From Scolanthus callimorphus (Eukaryota > Cnidaria > Anthozoa > Actiniaria > Edwardsiidae): a DNA stretch of 64,000 nt. Under the pieces are notes generated by a model. The model was not told the DNA's origin. It ran no database searches and saw only the letters and a list, made by a program, of their open reading frames with translations. Position numbers and translations under genes: made by a program. The stretch spans positions 33,525,492 through 33,589,491 of the forward strand of contig CM066914.1 in the NCBI GenBank assembly GCA_033964015.1. Direction: 5' to 3'. Below, piece after piece: positions 12,386-22,990 of the stretch. How positions within the stretch are numbered: position 1 is the stretch's first letter; each line of letters begins with the position of its first letter.

Positions 12386-15260
12386 TTACAAGACACTGGT
12401 TTCCATGATTGCCGTGTGTGAGCCCGGTATTGGGAAATACTTATCATAGCTTCTTTTAAAATCTGAAATAGTTTTAGCACTCCTCATTTCACGTGGAAAA
12501 TTATTCCATAGCTTTGCCCCACAATAACTAAAACTATGTTTTCCATAGTTTGTTTTAGGCAATGGGAGAGCTAGCTTATTTTCGCTGTTTCTCAAATTGT
12601 ATTTAGAGTCACAGGAGACGAGTATGTCATTTAGATATGAGGGAAAGAGACCATGCAGTGTTTTAAACATCGCTACCCCTAGATGTTTTCCTCTCCTGGT
12701 GGCAACATCGTCCCACTGCAGGAGTTCTCTAAGGGTAGCTGATCTAGTATCATAACCTGACTTGGTGATCACTCTGGCTGCTCGATTTTGTAGTTTTTGA
12801 AGCTTTTCATTAAGTTTGCCGTTAATATTAGACTGGACTACAATAGTCAAAATGCGGCTCGATTAACGCCTTAAATATATCGGCTGCGGTGCCTGCTGAA
12901 ATAAACGGTCTTACGCGTTTTAGTGCACCGATGCCAGAGGATATCTTCTTGCATATTTCTGAAATATGCTTGCCCCAAGTCAGATTTTTGTCTATATATA
13001 GCCCTAGTGAGTCGAATCTACTTGCGAAATCTCTTTCCCCTCTATATTGACAGATGGCTTCTGGCCATTCGTTCTTGCTTTGAGCCTTTGCCTTGAACCA
13101 ATAATCATGAATTCTGTTTTTGCGACATTAAGACTCAATTTATTGGCCTTAAGCCATTTATTTAAATTTGACAATTCCATGTTGATTTGGCTTTCAAGGT
13201 CTTCGAGGTTCAAAGCCGAGACGCTTATGGTCGTATCGTCAGCATACATTCTGGGGCTTGACGTTTCGAGACAATTTGATAAGTCATTTATGTAGATGAG
13301 AAACAGAAGCGGACCGATGATAGACCCCTGTGGGACGCCACATGTTTAGATGGAGTAACTGGACATATGTCCGTTGACGGTACACTTCTGTTTCCTATCA
13401 CTCAAGTATGACTTGAACCAATTTAAACTATGATTATCCACCCCACAGTACCTCAGCTTCGTAATGATTATTTCATGGTCAATTGTGTCAAAGGCCTTCT
13501 GAAGGTCTATAAAAATGACACCATTAAGTAGCCCTTTGTCGATATTGATCGACCAGCTATTTGTTGCCTCTAGAAGCGCCGTTAAGGTACTGTGTAGTGA
13601 TCTGAAACCAGACTGACAGTTTTTCAATAAACCGTTGGTGTTTAAATATTCGTATAATTGGTTGTACATGGCTTTTTCGAAAATCTTGGTAACCACTGGC
13701 AACACAGATATAGGTCTGTAGTTGCCAGGATCGTTTTTTGCGCCTTTCTTGAAGATTGGGGATACCCTTGCCAATTTCCATTCTGTTGGAAAAATAGCAC
13801 TGCTGATTGATCGATTGAAAATTAAAGTTAAAGAAGGCGATATGATTTCTACTGCCAATTTCAACAACTTGCATGGAATTTTGTCCAGCCCGGTTGCCTT
13901 ATTTTTCTCAAGTTTCTTTATCAGCTTACATACTTCTGTCTCCCTTATTTCTCTAAAAGTAAAGCTTTTTTTCTGTTTGGGTTAAGTATGATTCTGGTTT
14001 ACTTTCAATATTTGGAATATCACGAGCCAACCTCTCGCCGGTGCTAGCAAAGTGAGTGTTCATTGCGTCTGCTAAATCATCTTCACCGGTAATGCTATTT
14101 CCATCTATTTTTAGCTCTGCTATAACTGTAGATTTTCGCTGGCGAGAGTTTAGTTCATTAATTAATCTCCAGGTTTTACGCATGTCACCCTTATTTTTTT
14201 GGAAATTATCTGTAAAATAGTCGCGCTTTGCTGTTTTAATAGCATTGTTCACTGTATTTCTTTCTTTTCTATATTCGCTCCAGGCTACGCTCTCACCTGT
14301 TTGTTCGGCTTTTCTTTTAAGAAAATCGCGCCTATGCATCTTGGATAACAAATCATTTGTTATCCATGGCGAGCGTTTTTTTCCTATTCTTATTTGACGC
14401 AGTGGCGCATGCTTGTCCACACAGCTCATAAATTCATATTTCCAAAGATGCCACATATCATTTGCATCATTCATTGAGGCTATTTTTCCCCATTGTTTGT
14501 TTTCGAGGTCATCGAGGAAATTTACGGTGTTAAAATTTTTTAGTGATCGTTTCTCTATTGTTTTTCTAATACCATTGCGACCAAGTGAATGGTCGCTTAT
14601 GCCTAGATGCCTGACACCCGAGTTTTTTATTTTTTCAGGCGTGTTTGTAATGCAAAGGTCCAGCAGGGACTTCGTGGTCTCCGTCACACGAGTGGGCTTT
14701 GTGATCAATTGTTTCAGGCCGAAAATGTCTAACACATTTAGTAACGACCGTGAATCGGAATCCAAAGCACCCGGCAATAAATTTGCATTACAATCACCGG
14801 CTAAATAAAAATCAAGACCTAATGCGTCTACTTTTGCAATGGTTTCCTCGAAAGCCTCGAAAATTTCAGGCACTGACCATCGCGTTCTTTGAGGCCTGTA
14901 CCAGGTAGCCACAATAAATGGTTTTGAGTTTGGGTTTGTGATTTCAAGCGCAAGAAATTCTAGTTTCTCGTTTTCGATGTCTTTTCTGACTTTATAGTTT
15001 AGATTGCTTCGGATATAAAAACAAACACCTCCCCCAAATTGGCCATTTACTGGGCGATCCTTTCTTACGATTTCGTATCCTGGTACGTAAATTTCGTTGT
15101 CCTGATTTGACTGTTCAAGCTTTGTTTCATTAACTGCTAGAATATCGATTTTTTGTTGTGACATAAATACTCTTAATTCGTCAATATGAGTGAGTAATCT
15201 ATTTATATTAAGACAGGCAATTAGCAACCCTTTGCTGGGTATAATAATAGAATCATGCAC
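12386..15260 (-). pseudogene. LINE-A ORF2: AP endonuclease and reverse transcriptase, broken
   Basis: The endonuclease (open from 15260 to 13953) shows the expected acidic and histidine residues: E45 in NETKLE, D156 in GDCNAN, and D223-H224 in ISDHS. The reverse transcriptase follows (13867-13004): NYRPIS, FIDLQKAFDTIDH, GVPQGS and the catalytic YADD near 13240. The C-terminal region continues to 12386 with the LQNRAARVIT-type motif. Breaks: a frame change near 13950, an in-frame TAA at 13346-13348 just before GVPQGS, a frameshift near 13010 after the YADD block and another near 12840. The protein nicks DNA and primes reverse transcription from the target. With these lesions it cannot be made whole. 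Confidence 0.85.
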
Positions 15261-15326
15261 TGACTTACCAGATATATCGTTTACCTGCGACTCAGAATCA
15301 ATATCGGGCTCACAGGCGGCAATCTT

Positions 15327-15950
15327 CTAGTTAATATCCCCCCTTACAGATTTGATAAAATTTCTTGCTAGTTGCTTTGTACCATCTTGGTTCAAGTGAA
15401 GTCCGCTAGCGTTTAACATTGCTCTAGTAATATTGCTGTTGTCAATGAACTCCCATTTGTTTTGCCGACAAAACGATCTTAGAATTTTGTTGGCTTCAGG
15501 GACTTTTTCCTGGACTTGAGGCTTGTCTTTCCGTGTTGTAATGGCCGATATCGATATCTTGGTGTCCGGGTTAGAAGTACTAACTTCTTGAGCCAGATCT
15601 ACAATCTTTTCGGCGACATCCCTTGCGCTCGAGGAGTTTAACGAGTTTGTACCGGCGTGGAGGATAAAGTGATCACAACCTCTCCGCAGTAAAGGTTTCA
15701 CGTAATCGTGCATGTCGTCCACAGTTGCCCCAGGGAACGAGCTGACTTTAACGTGCTGGTTTGGCTTCGACATCTTTTTTCCATTTAGGTATTTGATAAT
15801 CGAATCTCCTGCGATGATGGTTTTAGTCGTTTTCTTTGGCGTTTCATTGTTGGAATCTTCGTGTCTCGTGTCGGCTGCGGGACCACGGTTTCCTTCTGTA
15901 CTGGGCCTCGGATTTGGCGAACGTTTATTACGTTTTGTGTTGTCCGCCAT
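15327..15950 (-). CDS. LINE-A ORF1 SGNH-hydrolase (esterase) domain
   Basis: A frame of 207 codons. Residues 45-190 form an SGNH/GDSL-like esterase: block I GDS at 48-50, the HAGTNS asparagine at about 102, and a final GLHLNQDG with the catalytic histidine near 185. Esterase domains of this type occur in ORF1 proteins of CR1-clade LINEs, where they are thought to act with the RNA-binding ORF1 part. ORF1 ends in TAG at 15327-15329. ORF2 continues in exactly the same frame with no further stop, so the two ORFs are separated by a single UAG. The upstream coiled coil (15785-16447) is in another frame, so one frameshift probably splits an originally longer ORF1. Confidence 0.8.
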   Translation of the reverse strand: MADNTKRNKRSPNPRPSTEGNRGPAADTRHEDSNNETPKKTTKTIIAGDSIIKYLNGKKMSKPNQHVKVSSFPGATVDDMHDYVKPLLRRGCDHFILHAGTNSLNSSSARDVAEKIVDLAQEVSTSNPDTKISISAITTRKDKPQVQEKVPEANKILRSFCRQNKWEFIDNSNITRAMLNASGLHLNQDGTKQLARNFIKSVRGDIN

Positions 15951-16447
15951 TCTTGACCGTTCTGCTCTAGTTCTACGATAATAGCTTCTTCATGCCGATC
16001 GACTTTATTTGCATTTTCTGAGAGCCGCGCATCATGGAGGTCTTTAGAGACTAATTGCAGAGCAAGGGACAGAGAGTCACGCTCCTCTTTTAACGTAGCG
16101 CAGCGCTCTTCCATTTGGCGTAAACTAGCTCGAAGTAAGTCGTTCTCATTTCGGAGTTCGGCGTATCTTTCTTCGCTGACGTGACTTGGGCTTGCCGTTT
16201 TAAGATAAGACCAGATTTTTCTGATTTCCCCTTTTAACTCAATGATTTCTTCTCTTGAATCGCTGTCGATAGAGGACTCTTCCTGCATGGAAGTAGAAGG
16301 AGTCGAGCCGGTCATTTCTTCATTTTGGTTGGCTATGCGGTCATGATCGAGGGAAGCCGGGTTGCCGCCATCTTGTCTACTCGCTTTCTCGCCAGATTCA
16401 ATCGGCGTTTTTCCCGTCTTGCCTTTCCCTTTACTACCGCCAGCCAT
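15785..16447 (-). CDS. LINE-A ORF1 N-terminal coiled-coil region
   Basis: ATG at 16447 begins a 220-codon frame with a Lys/Gly-rich start (GGSKGKGKTGK), an acidic Ser/Glu stretch, and then a predicted coiled coil from about residue 65 to 140 with leucines at heptad spacing. The last 50 or so codons overlap the esterase frame in another register and are probably the wrong frame after a one-base indel. The role by analogy is trimerisation and RNA binding of the ORF1 protein. Confidence 0.7.
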   Translation of the reverse strand: MAGGSKGKGKTGKTPIESGEKASRQDGGNPASLDHDRIANQNEEMTGSTPSTSMQEESSIDSDSREEIIELKGEIRKIWSYLKTASPSHVSEERYAELRNENDLLRASLRQMEERCATLKEERDSLSLALQLVSKDLHDARLSENANKVDRHEEAIIVELEQNGQEWRTTQNVINVRQIRGPVQKETVVPQPTRDTKIPTMKRQRKRLKPSSQEIRLSNT

Positions 16448-16599
16448 ATTTTTGGGATTTGAGTAATAATTGCCTACAGAAAGCGGATTTATGTAGGTAT
16501 TTACGAAAATTTAGACTTTTTCTGGTCCTTTTTGTAGAGAGCTCCACCGTGTCACACACACACCAGCAACTTCTCATACCGTGGCGCTCTAGAATAGCC

Positions 16600-17315
16600 A
16601 ATTTCACAATCTCATCATAATAGGGTTGTTTATCCACAACTGCCATAAAAGTTTGGATAAATCTTCTCCAATTTTCCTTCTCCCCTTTAAACACTGGGAT
16701 TGGAACCAGGTTGTTTGCCCCAATCAACGGTGGATAATAGAAATGTGGAAGACCTGATTTTGCTTGAGCACCCGAAGAAGAATTAATATTCATGAGCGGC
16801 TCACAAACAACTTTCCCTTTCTCAACTTGCTCCTTTTCATCCGTTTTTTCCAAACGCGGCTTTATATCCTTATCCTTGGACTCCTTAGTCGATAATACTG
16901 ACTTCGTAGGCTCCTTAGTTGGAGAATACCTGGAACTCGTAGACTTTGGCGAAGTTGTCGTCGACTTTGAAGTAGACTCTGCTGGCAAATTCTCCAAATA
17001 AATCTCTGCATTCGTAACACACTCTATGCATTTACGCTCAACTTCCAACATTTTCAACGCAGAATTCTCTATTTCCTCGCTGTCTTCTAACATTTCGACG
17101 TAATCATCGTTATACTTATGTAAACCCCCCAATGCCTTGTACAACGAGTCGACAAACTTTTGAACAATTCGTCGGTTCCCTTCATTCTCAATTATTTCAT
17201 CTAACTGGTTGATGATTTTAGTAACATGCGATATTTTGCCACTTCGCCCCGCTTTAGCCCTCCGTCTCCGCTCATTTGCGGCCCCACTGCTTTCGGACAT
17301 AGCTTCGGCTTCCAT
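16600..17315 (-). pseudogene. BEL/Pao gag, N-terminal half (element BEL-1)
   Basis: The ATG chosen at 17315-17313 is the first after the primer-binding site; the open frame extends further upstream only through non-coding leader. The protein has an acidic/coiled N-terminal third, a Ser/Thr/Lys-rich linker, and then the Pao gag block LPVFKGE-like (PIPVFKGEKENWRRFIQTF) that precedes the capsid helices. Recognisable gag stops near 16600, where LINE-A sequence takes over. The zinc-knuckle half is at 4413-5141. Between them all capsid residues linking the halves appear lost or displaced. Confidence 0.8.
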
Positions 17316-17343
17316 ATTACTCCCCAATTGAGTCCCAATTGCC

Positions 17344-17361
17344 TCCCGGGTTTCGGCACCA
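17344..17361 (-). other. Primer-binding site complementary to tRNA-Phe
   Basis: The minus strand reads TGGTGCCGAAACCCGGGA, a perfect 18-base complement of the 3' end of animal tRNA-Phe including CCA. It lies 28 bases upstream of the gag ATG, as expected for the site where minus-strand reverse transcription starts. This fixes the 3' edge of the BEL-1 5' LTR at about 17364. Confidence 0.9.
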
Positions 17362-17363
17362 GA

Positions 17364-17480
17364 TGAAATTACGATAAACCACTCGTATACTCCCCGGTTC
17401 AAACGTTTATTATTTCTGCCCTTCACTCGCTGTTGCGTGTTCACCGAGCGTGACTTACAAGGTGTGAATTCTCATCAACA
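17364..17480 (-). other. Probable 3' part of the BEL-1 5' LTR
   Basis: Reading on the minus strand the sequence ends in CA two bases before the primer-binding site, and contains an AATAAA-type polyadenylation signal (GAAATAATAAACG). The outer (5') border of the LTR cannot be placed because no second LTR is visible in the window. Confidence 0.5.
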
Positions 17481-17634
17481 GTTGACGTCCCTGCTATTGT
17501 GATGAAATGCCTCAGTTTTCAAAAAACAAGGTTGTATAAGGTTGTATAGGCAAGAGCAGCTCTTTTACAAATAATTCAGAGAACTCCTTAGAAAATCCAA
17601 CTAACTTAAACAAAAACTCAAACAAAACCCTTTT

Positions 17635-17739
17635 CAGCAAACATATGGGTTTTAGCGCTATTTCAAAGTAGCGATTAACTTACATTGACATTTAGAGAAA
17701 TAATCATTGCTTTAAGTTATTACTTACATATGTTTGCTG
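17635..17739. mobile_element. 105-bp foldback element
   Basis: CAGCAAACATATG (17635-17647) and CATATGTTTGCTG (17727-17739) are perfect 13-bp inverted ends around a non-coding core. No target duplication is evident. Confidence 0.65.
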
Positions 17740-20700
17740 GACTGTGAAATATTTAGAGTTTGAAAACGGCGTTTATTTTTTATGGCCCTTTATTTTACCT
17801 TCGCCTGCCCGTGGAAACACGCTAAAATGCTGCGATCTGATTGGCGGGGGGTGACACGATGACAATGCGATTTAATAGTATAGATATTCTATAGAGCTCG
17901 CTGAAATATATGAAATCCTAGAATTTGAGGTGGTTTTAAAAATTAAAAGGCAAGCACTTTTCAACTATGGTATTTTCATTTTATTGAGATCAAAATTGGA
18001 AATGTCACGCAAAACCTCCAAACTCCCCATTACGTAAGAAACTATACACTCAGGGTTCCCAACGGGCAGAACCAAGTCCCTCTCACCTTGCGTTGTGGTA
18101 GCGCACCTAGTAGAAAGAGATGTGAATAATCGCGTGTGGTGTATAGCGAGAATATGTCCCTTTTTATGTTTGGATAAACGGTAGCAGGAAACCGAAAGTG
18201 CGGGTTGCTGTTCGTGACGGCACGTCTATTTTAAACTCGACTAGAAGCATATCATATGCCAGGCGTTCAGTTATGTGCGCGAATATCAGTAGAAACTTGT
18301 TACATCTTGTTATCTATTTGAGGTGTAAATCAGAGAAAAAAGTTTAAATACATGTCACCCAGGCGAACGAAAGATAAATAGAACTGAATCAAACTTAAAC
18401 AACAACAGAAGCGTGTGTTTATTACAAATCATAATAAAACATGTTCAAACAATGTATTTTGGCTTTCCACTGCCAGCCTTGCACAAAGTTGTGTTTATAG
18501 TAGTGCTTTCAAAGAAAAGGACTAAAGATAAAAAGTAAACCAAGCGACAAATGATGCAGGGTTTCCACATATAGTCTAGGAGCAGCGACCGAAAAAAATC
18601 GCGTCGTAGCACCCAACGCGCAGACACATGAAAATAACATAGAAAGACAGGTACATGCCTAAGGTTCAATTTTATCCTTATCGCACAGATTGACTTGTGG
18701 GACAACACCCCGATATTTGGCATTTTGTTCCCTGTTGCTCACATGTCCTCTGTAAAACATTGCGAACTTATACGAATCTAAATCCCTCATTCAGGGATCA
18801 AATGTATCCAAAACTTCCAATCATTGTACGAAATCACACACTTTAAATTCCTAGCTGTAAATCTGTCCTTAAGTCATGGCGTGCAGCCGCAGGGGTTTGT
18901 GGGACAGCAGCAGCATGGGATTGCACACTCGTGTTTCTGTTGTTCTGGCTTTCAAGTATTAGTCTAGGAGCAGATCTTGAAAAGAGGCCTAGAAAGTGGT
19001 TTTCGTAGCACACTTCGCGCAGACCCGGGAAAGTAGCATAGGATGATAGGTATGTGTATAAGGTTTAATTGATAGACCTGATGTTACAAATGAGCCGATG
19101 GGACAACATTCCTATTTCGGGCACTTTTATTACAAGATGCTCAAATGTTCTTTGTAAAATTCTAAACTAATTCAAAGCCTGTAAAATTCAAAATCTTACC
19201 GAGAAACACATCAAACTCGGCATACTTGTAGAAGTAAATGCGTTTCAAATGGTTAGATATAAAATTGTGACGTAATTTCCGTACGTACTGTAAAAGTGAA
19301 GGTTAAAAAGATATCTGTGACGGCGGCCATTTTGAACCTTTTGTTATTCATGAGGTTCCTTTGTTATGAGTTCCTGACGACTGAAAAGTCAAGAATGACC
19401 TAGACTGTACAGCTTTCCCGGCCTAAAGTATATTGGTTAAATGGTCTGGTATCTCTTCACCGACGTTGTCTGAATCATTTCACTGGGTAATTTCGAATAA
19501 AGAAAATGTTTTTTGGCATTTTCTAATAAACCTATATTGTTTTGTTTATGCCAGCAGAAATCACAGAAAACATACGAAATCAGTAAACTGTCCACATAAG
19601 TGTTCAATGCATTGGAGGGATATATTTTGCCAACGCACGCATTTAGGCACGCTGTACTAGTAGCGCTACAGCCTATATTTATGTCTTCAGGAGAGGAGGC
19701 ACAACTCGTTTGAATAACAAAGAACTAATATGGCTGCCAACTTCTAATTTCTGTTTCTGAGGTTAGAGTGGGAATTACGCACGTCACGCGCGTCACGTAA
19801 TAGGAAGGGTGACAACCGGCTACATACACCAACCCTCATATGACACCGTTTTATAACATTATTGCACTTTAAGCATTCAGCAGTTAAATATATTGTTTGT
19901 ACTTGAGTATTTTTTTACCGTTTTACTGAGCTGAAACAGAAAACTGTTAGTGTGGCTAACTCTGCAATCCACTTTTTGAGCCGCAATTTCTTAAAAATCA
20001 TCTGATACTCTTAATGTAAAAGATGTTTCCATCTCAGAGGTATATATGTGAAAAATAAAGGAGTTTTGAGGGGTTCAGATTGATAAAATTGGATAAATAG
20101 ATGAATTTCTCATGTTTCATATATTGCTCACATGGGTACAGAAAATGTCTAAAATTTCTCAGAATTTGTAATGAGCCAATTTATTCTCACCTGATTTTGA
20201 AAGTGCTTACACTATATTAACAGGCTGCATGGGTTTCATTTGCTGTCATTATGGCAGGCAAAAATAATTTTTTTTTCAAATATGGCAAATTTGACACTAA
20301 TTTTATCCCTAAAAAATTGAGTGAAACTAGTGCCATGCCCCTCCCTGCCAGATAGCTTCAGTGGCAAACCACACATATCCTGTGAAAGAGTGTTGATGCT
20401 AGATTCACATCATATCAGTTTTGTCTCCATGACTTTGGAATGTTTCTAGAAAGCAGGTACATTAGGGTGCCTCTAAAAGACCTTCAATTTTGAAGGTCTC
20501 AGGGCCAAAATTGTAACTCGCAAAGGAAAGTGGCAAGAACCAAACCAAAGTGGCATTCTTAGTTGTTCCCTAAGACAAACTTGTGTGCCAATTTTTATCT
20601 AAATCTGACAACCCCAGTTTTTGAGTTCTGGAACAGTTTCTCTGGAAACCCCTCTTAATAAAAGAGCAGTGCCTTCAAGTGCATCTTTTCCCGTCAGAGA

Positions 20701-22085
20701 TTGTCGTTGCAATAATTTGCCTTTGACAGACATTGAACTATAATGGATCTCGACTGTCACTACCAGGGCATTATATCATAGAAATTGTGCAGGGGAATGA
20801 ACTGAGATATGGCCGCTGTCTCAAAAACCCATCTCAATTCTGGAACTTGACCGGAGAAACTCCAGACAGTTTAACTGATGTTGTTTATCGTTTGGTCCGC
20901 GACGTTGAGCAGTATATAAGGGATCCAAGATGTTTGAAAGCCGATGGCTAGTATATGGTAGAGGATCGTAGCCGAATTGCAAAGTTGGGGAGCCTCGCTG
21001 GCTAAAGCAAAGAACAACACAAAATATACAAAGATGTATTAAACAATTCCCAGTAGATTTTGGAGTTGTGCTCGCTAGATAATTTCCGAGGGTTTCTTTC
21101 CCTTCATAATGCAAATCACTGAAATACAGAGGCTATGAAATACAAAGGTTTGCAAAAAACATAAGATACAAAATAACGCTATTATACTAATTTTATGTCT
21201 TTTTATGAAATTTGTAAATGTTTCTGTAACCTGAAATGAAAATAATTATCGGCCATAACTATCTGTCTCAGTTAGCTTTGGCATTTTTGTTTTTGCCTGG
21301 AATAATAATAATGAGCAATAGTGAGCAATTAATCATAGTGAGAAATCCATTTTTTATCCCCTTTATTGGACATTTTCGACGTCTAATCATTGGCTATTCA
21401 AAACCCTTCGCAGATCACAGATAGTTTTGTTTACTTCTTCGCTGGCAATTCTCTTCGCTGCTTCTCGAGCTACTGCAGCTTCTGGCGAAAAAAGGTCCAC
21501 TTTCTTTCTTTTTCTGCTGGACATAGTCTAATACTGATTCGCAAAACGCTTAAAGATTATTGTCATGGCTTCGATCGAAGGTCCACATTTCTAAAGCTAT
21601 TGTGTCTATTGTCCTATATTTCCCACAACATGATTATAAGTATAGGGTTATTTCACACAGGAGCACCTATATTGCATGGATATATCAGAGGCTGAAACCA
21701 TTGTTATCAAGGCTTTCCTTTTTAAGTCTTTTACTGCTCCAACGTTTCCTCGCCGCTTCAACGTTTCCTAACCGGTTCTAACGTCTGGAAAAACAAGCGC
21801 GTTTATACATGAAATTAATGTGCAAGTTAAAAAAAAAGAAGTCTATCACGTCATTGTCCCCCGTGTTAAAAGATCTTCGTAATTTCTTCGTATGTAATTG
21901 AACTGGTAGAATCGTCATATCAGGCCACTATTGAGGATGTTACCGGCCAACTGTCAAGTCAGTACCTGGTGCCATCGCCAGTAATCGTTCCAGATACAAG
22001 CTAAATATACACTATACTGTTCACATAACTTTTTCTTTTCTTTTAATTTCTCACATAAATTTTTACATTTGATCTTGCCCTTAGC
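17740..22085. other. About 4.3 kb with no supported gene; one diverged direct duplication
   Basis: 18573-18770 and 18961-19170 are diverged direct repeats sharing GTCTAGGAGCAG, CGCGCAGAC and GGGACAACA blocks in the same order. The open frame at 18445-18723 lies over one copy and has no domain. The interval 20460-20960 contains a 72-codon open frame (20733-20951), also without a recognisable domain. I see no RNA gene. Confidence 0.45.
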
Positions 22086-22360
22086 TTAAAGGGGAAATAA
22101 AGTCCAAACTTGAATGATTTCCATGTGATTTCTTTTAGTATTTAGAGGAGTTGCGGGATGTTGTTTAAATCAACGACAGTATTTTATTTTAAAAATCCCT
22201 TCGAGTCAGGGTTGGCTGTGGGTTGAAGTCGTGGGAGCAAAAATTAGGCCAGCGGCAAACAATTTTAGGGTATGACGTCACTGAGTCAATCGGCCATTTT
22301 GGCTGTTGTTGCTGCACTTCGAACAAGAACTTCTAGGTTTCCTCGCTTTATGCAAGTTTT
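22086..22360 (+). promoter_or_regulatory. TTAA-anchored end and 5' region of the P2RX7_C gene
   Basis: TTAA at 22086 is followed by AGGGGAAATAAAGTCC. The next 270 bases lead straight into the ATG at 22361 and include a palindromic TGACGTCA (CRE-like) at about 22274 and CGGCCATTTTGG. The same order of blocks (AGGGGAAATAAAGTC, TTTATTTTA, GGGAGCAAAA, CAGCGG, TGACGTCACTG, TCAATCGGCC-like) occurs inverted at 40174-40474, also ending in TTAA. It is therefore a repeated unit that is both an element terminus and a promoter-like region. Confidence 0.6.
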
Positions 22361-22990
22361 ATGGCGTCTTCGAGTTCCTCGGATAGCGAGTCTGCTGACT
22401 ACAATTATGAAGAAGAATCTGGGGACTCAGAAGAAGAAGTGATAGATGTTGGGCTGGAGCCATATCAGTTCGAGCCTGAGTGGTCTAACGACGACGAGTT
22501 CGAACAGCAAGCTGAAAGTGAAGGCGACGAAGAACCAGACAGAACAGCTAATTCGGACTGGTATGAATTTTGCTTTAATGTATATGATTTTTGGGGTCTT
22601 GATCAGTAATAAATGATTATATTTAAGACTAAACGTGTTGTTTTTTCCCGTCTCGCTACTGAAGTCAGTGCAGAGATCACTCGGTAGTTGCCCTGCTGAC
22701 ACTTCATCGATTAAATTCCCGAATGTCATTGAGGCTATTATAAGAACAAGAAGAGATTGAATTTAGTTTAGTTTAGTTTAATTCAATTTGCCACATAAAT
22801 TACACAATATAACAGTTACGAAATAATAAACGATATGGTACAGGCAGGAAATGAATACAGGGCAGATCCCCAATTGATAATCATCCCCTAAACACATATG
22901 TATAAAAACACAACAGTAAAAAAAAAAAAGAAAAATGAAATATGTATATATATATAAATAGTAAAAGTCACTAGGGCGGCTGGTAAGTGT

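Larger units (their letters stand above)
12321..16530 (-). mobile_element. CR1-like non-LTR retrotransposon (LINE-A)
   Basis: A minus-strand LINE in the BEL-1 gag. Order 5' to 3': coiled-coil ORF1a (15785-16447), SGNH-esterase ORF1 (15327-15950), endonuclease and reverse transcriptase ORF2 (about 12386-15260), and a 3' end in short ATGTATGT repeats at 12319-12335. An esterase-type ORF1 plus an APE-type ORF2 is the plan of CR1-clade elements. One nonsense codon and a few frameshifts make it inactive, but the decay is mild. I could not define the target duplication. A separate solo copy of a similar 3' end is at about 51050-51110. Confidence 0.85.
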
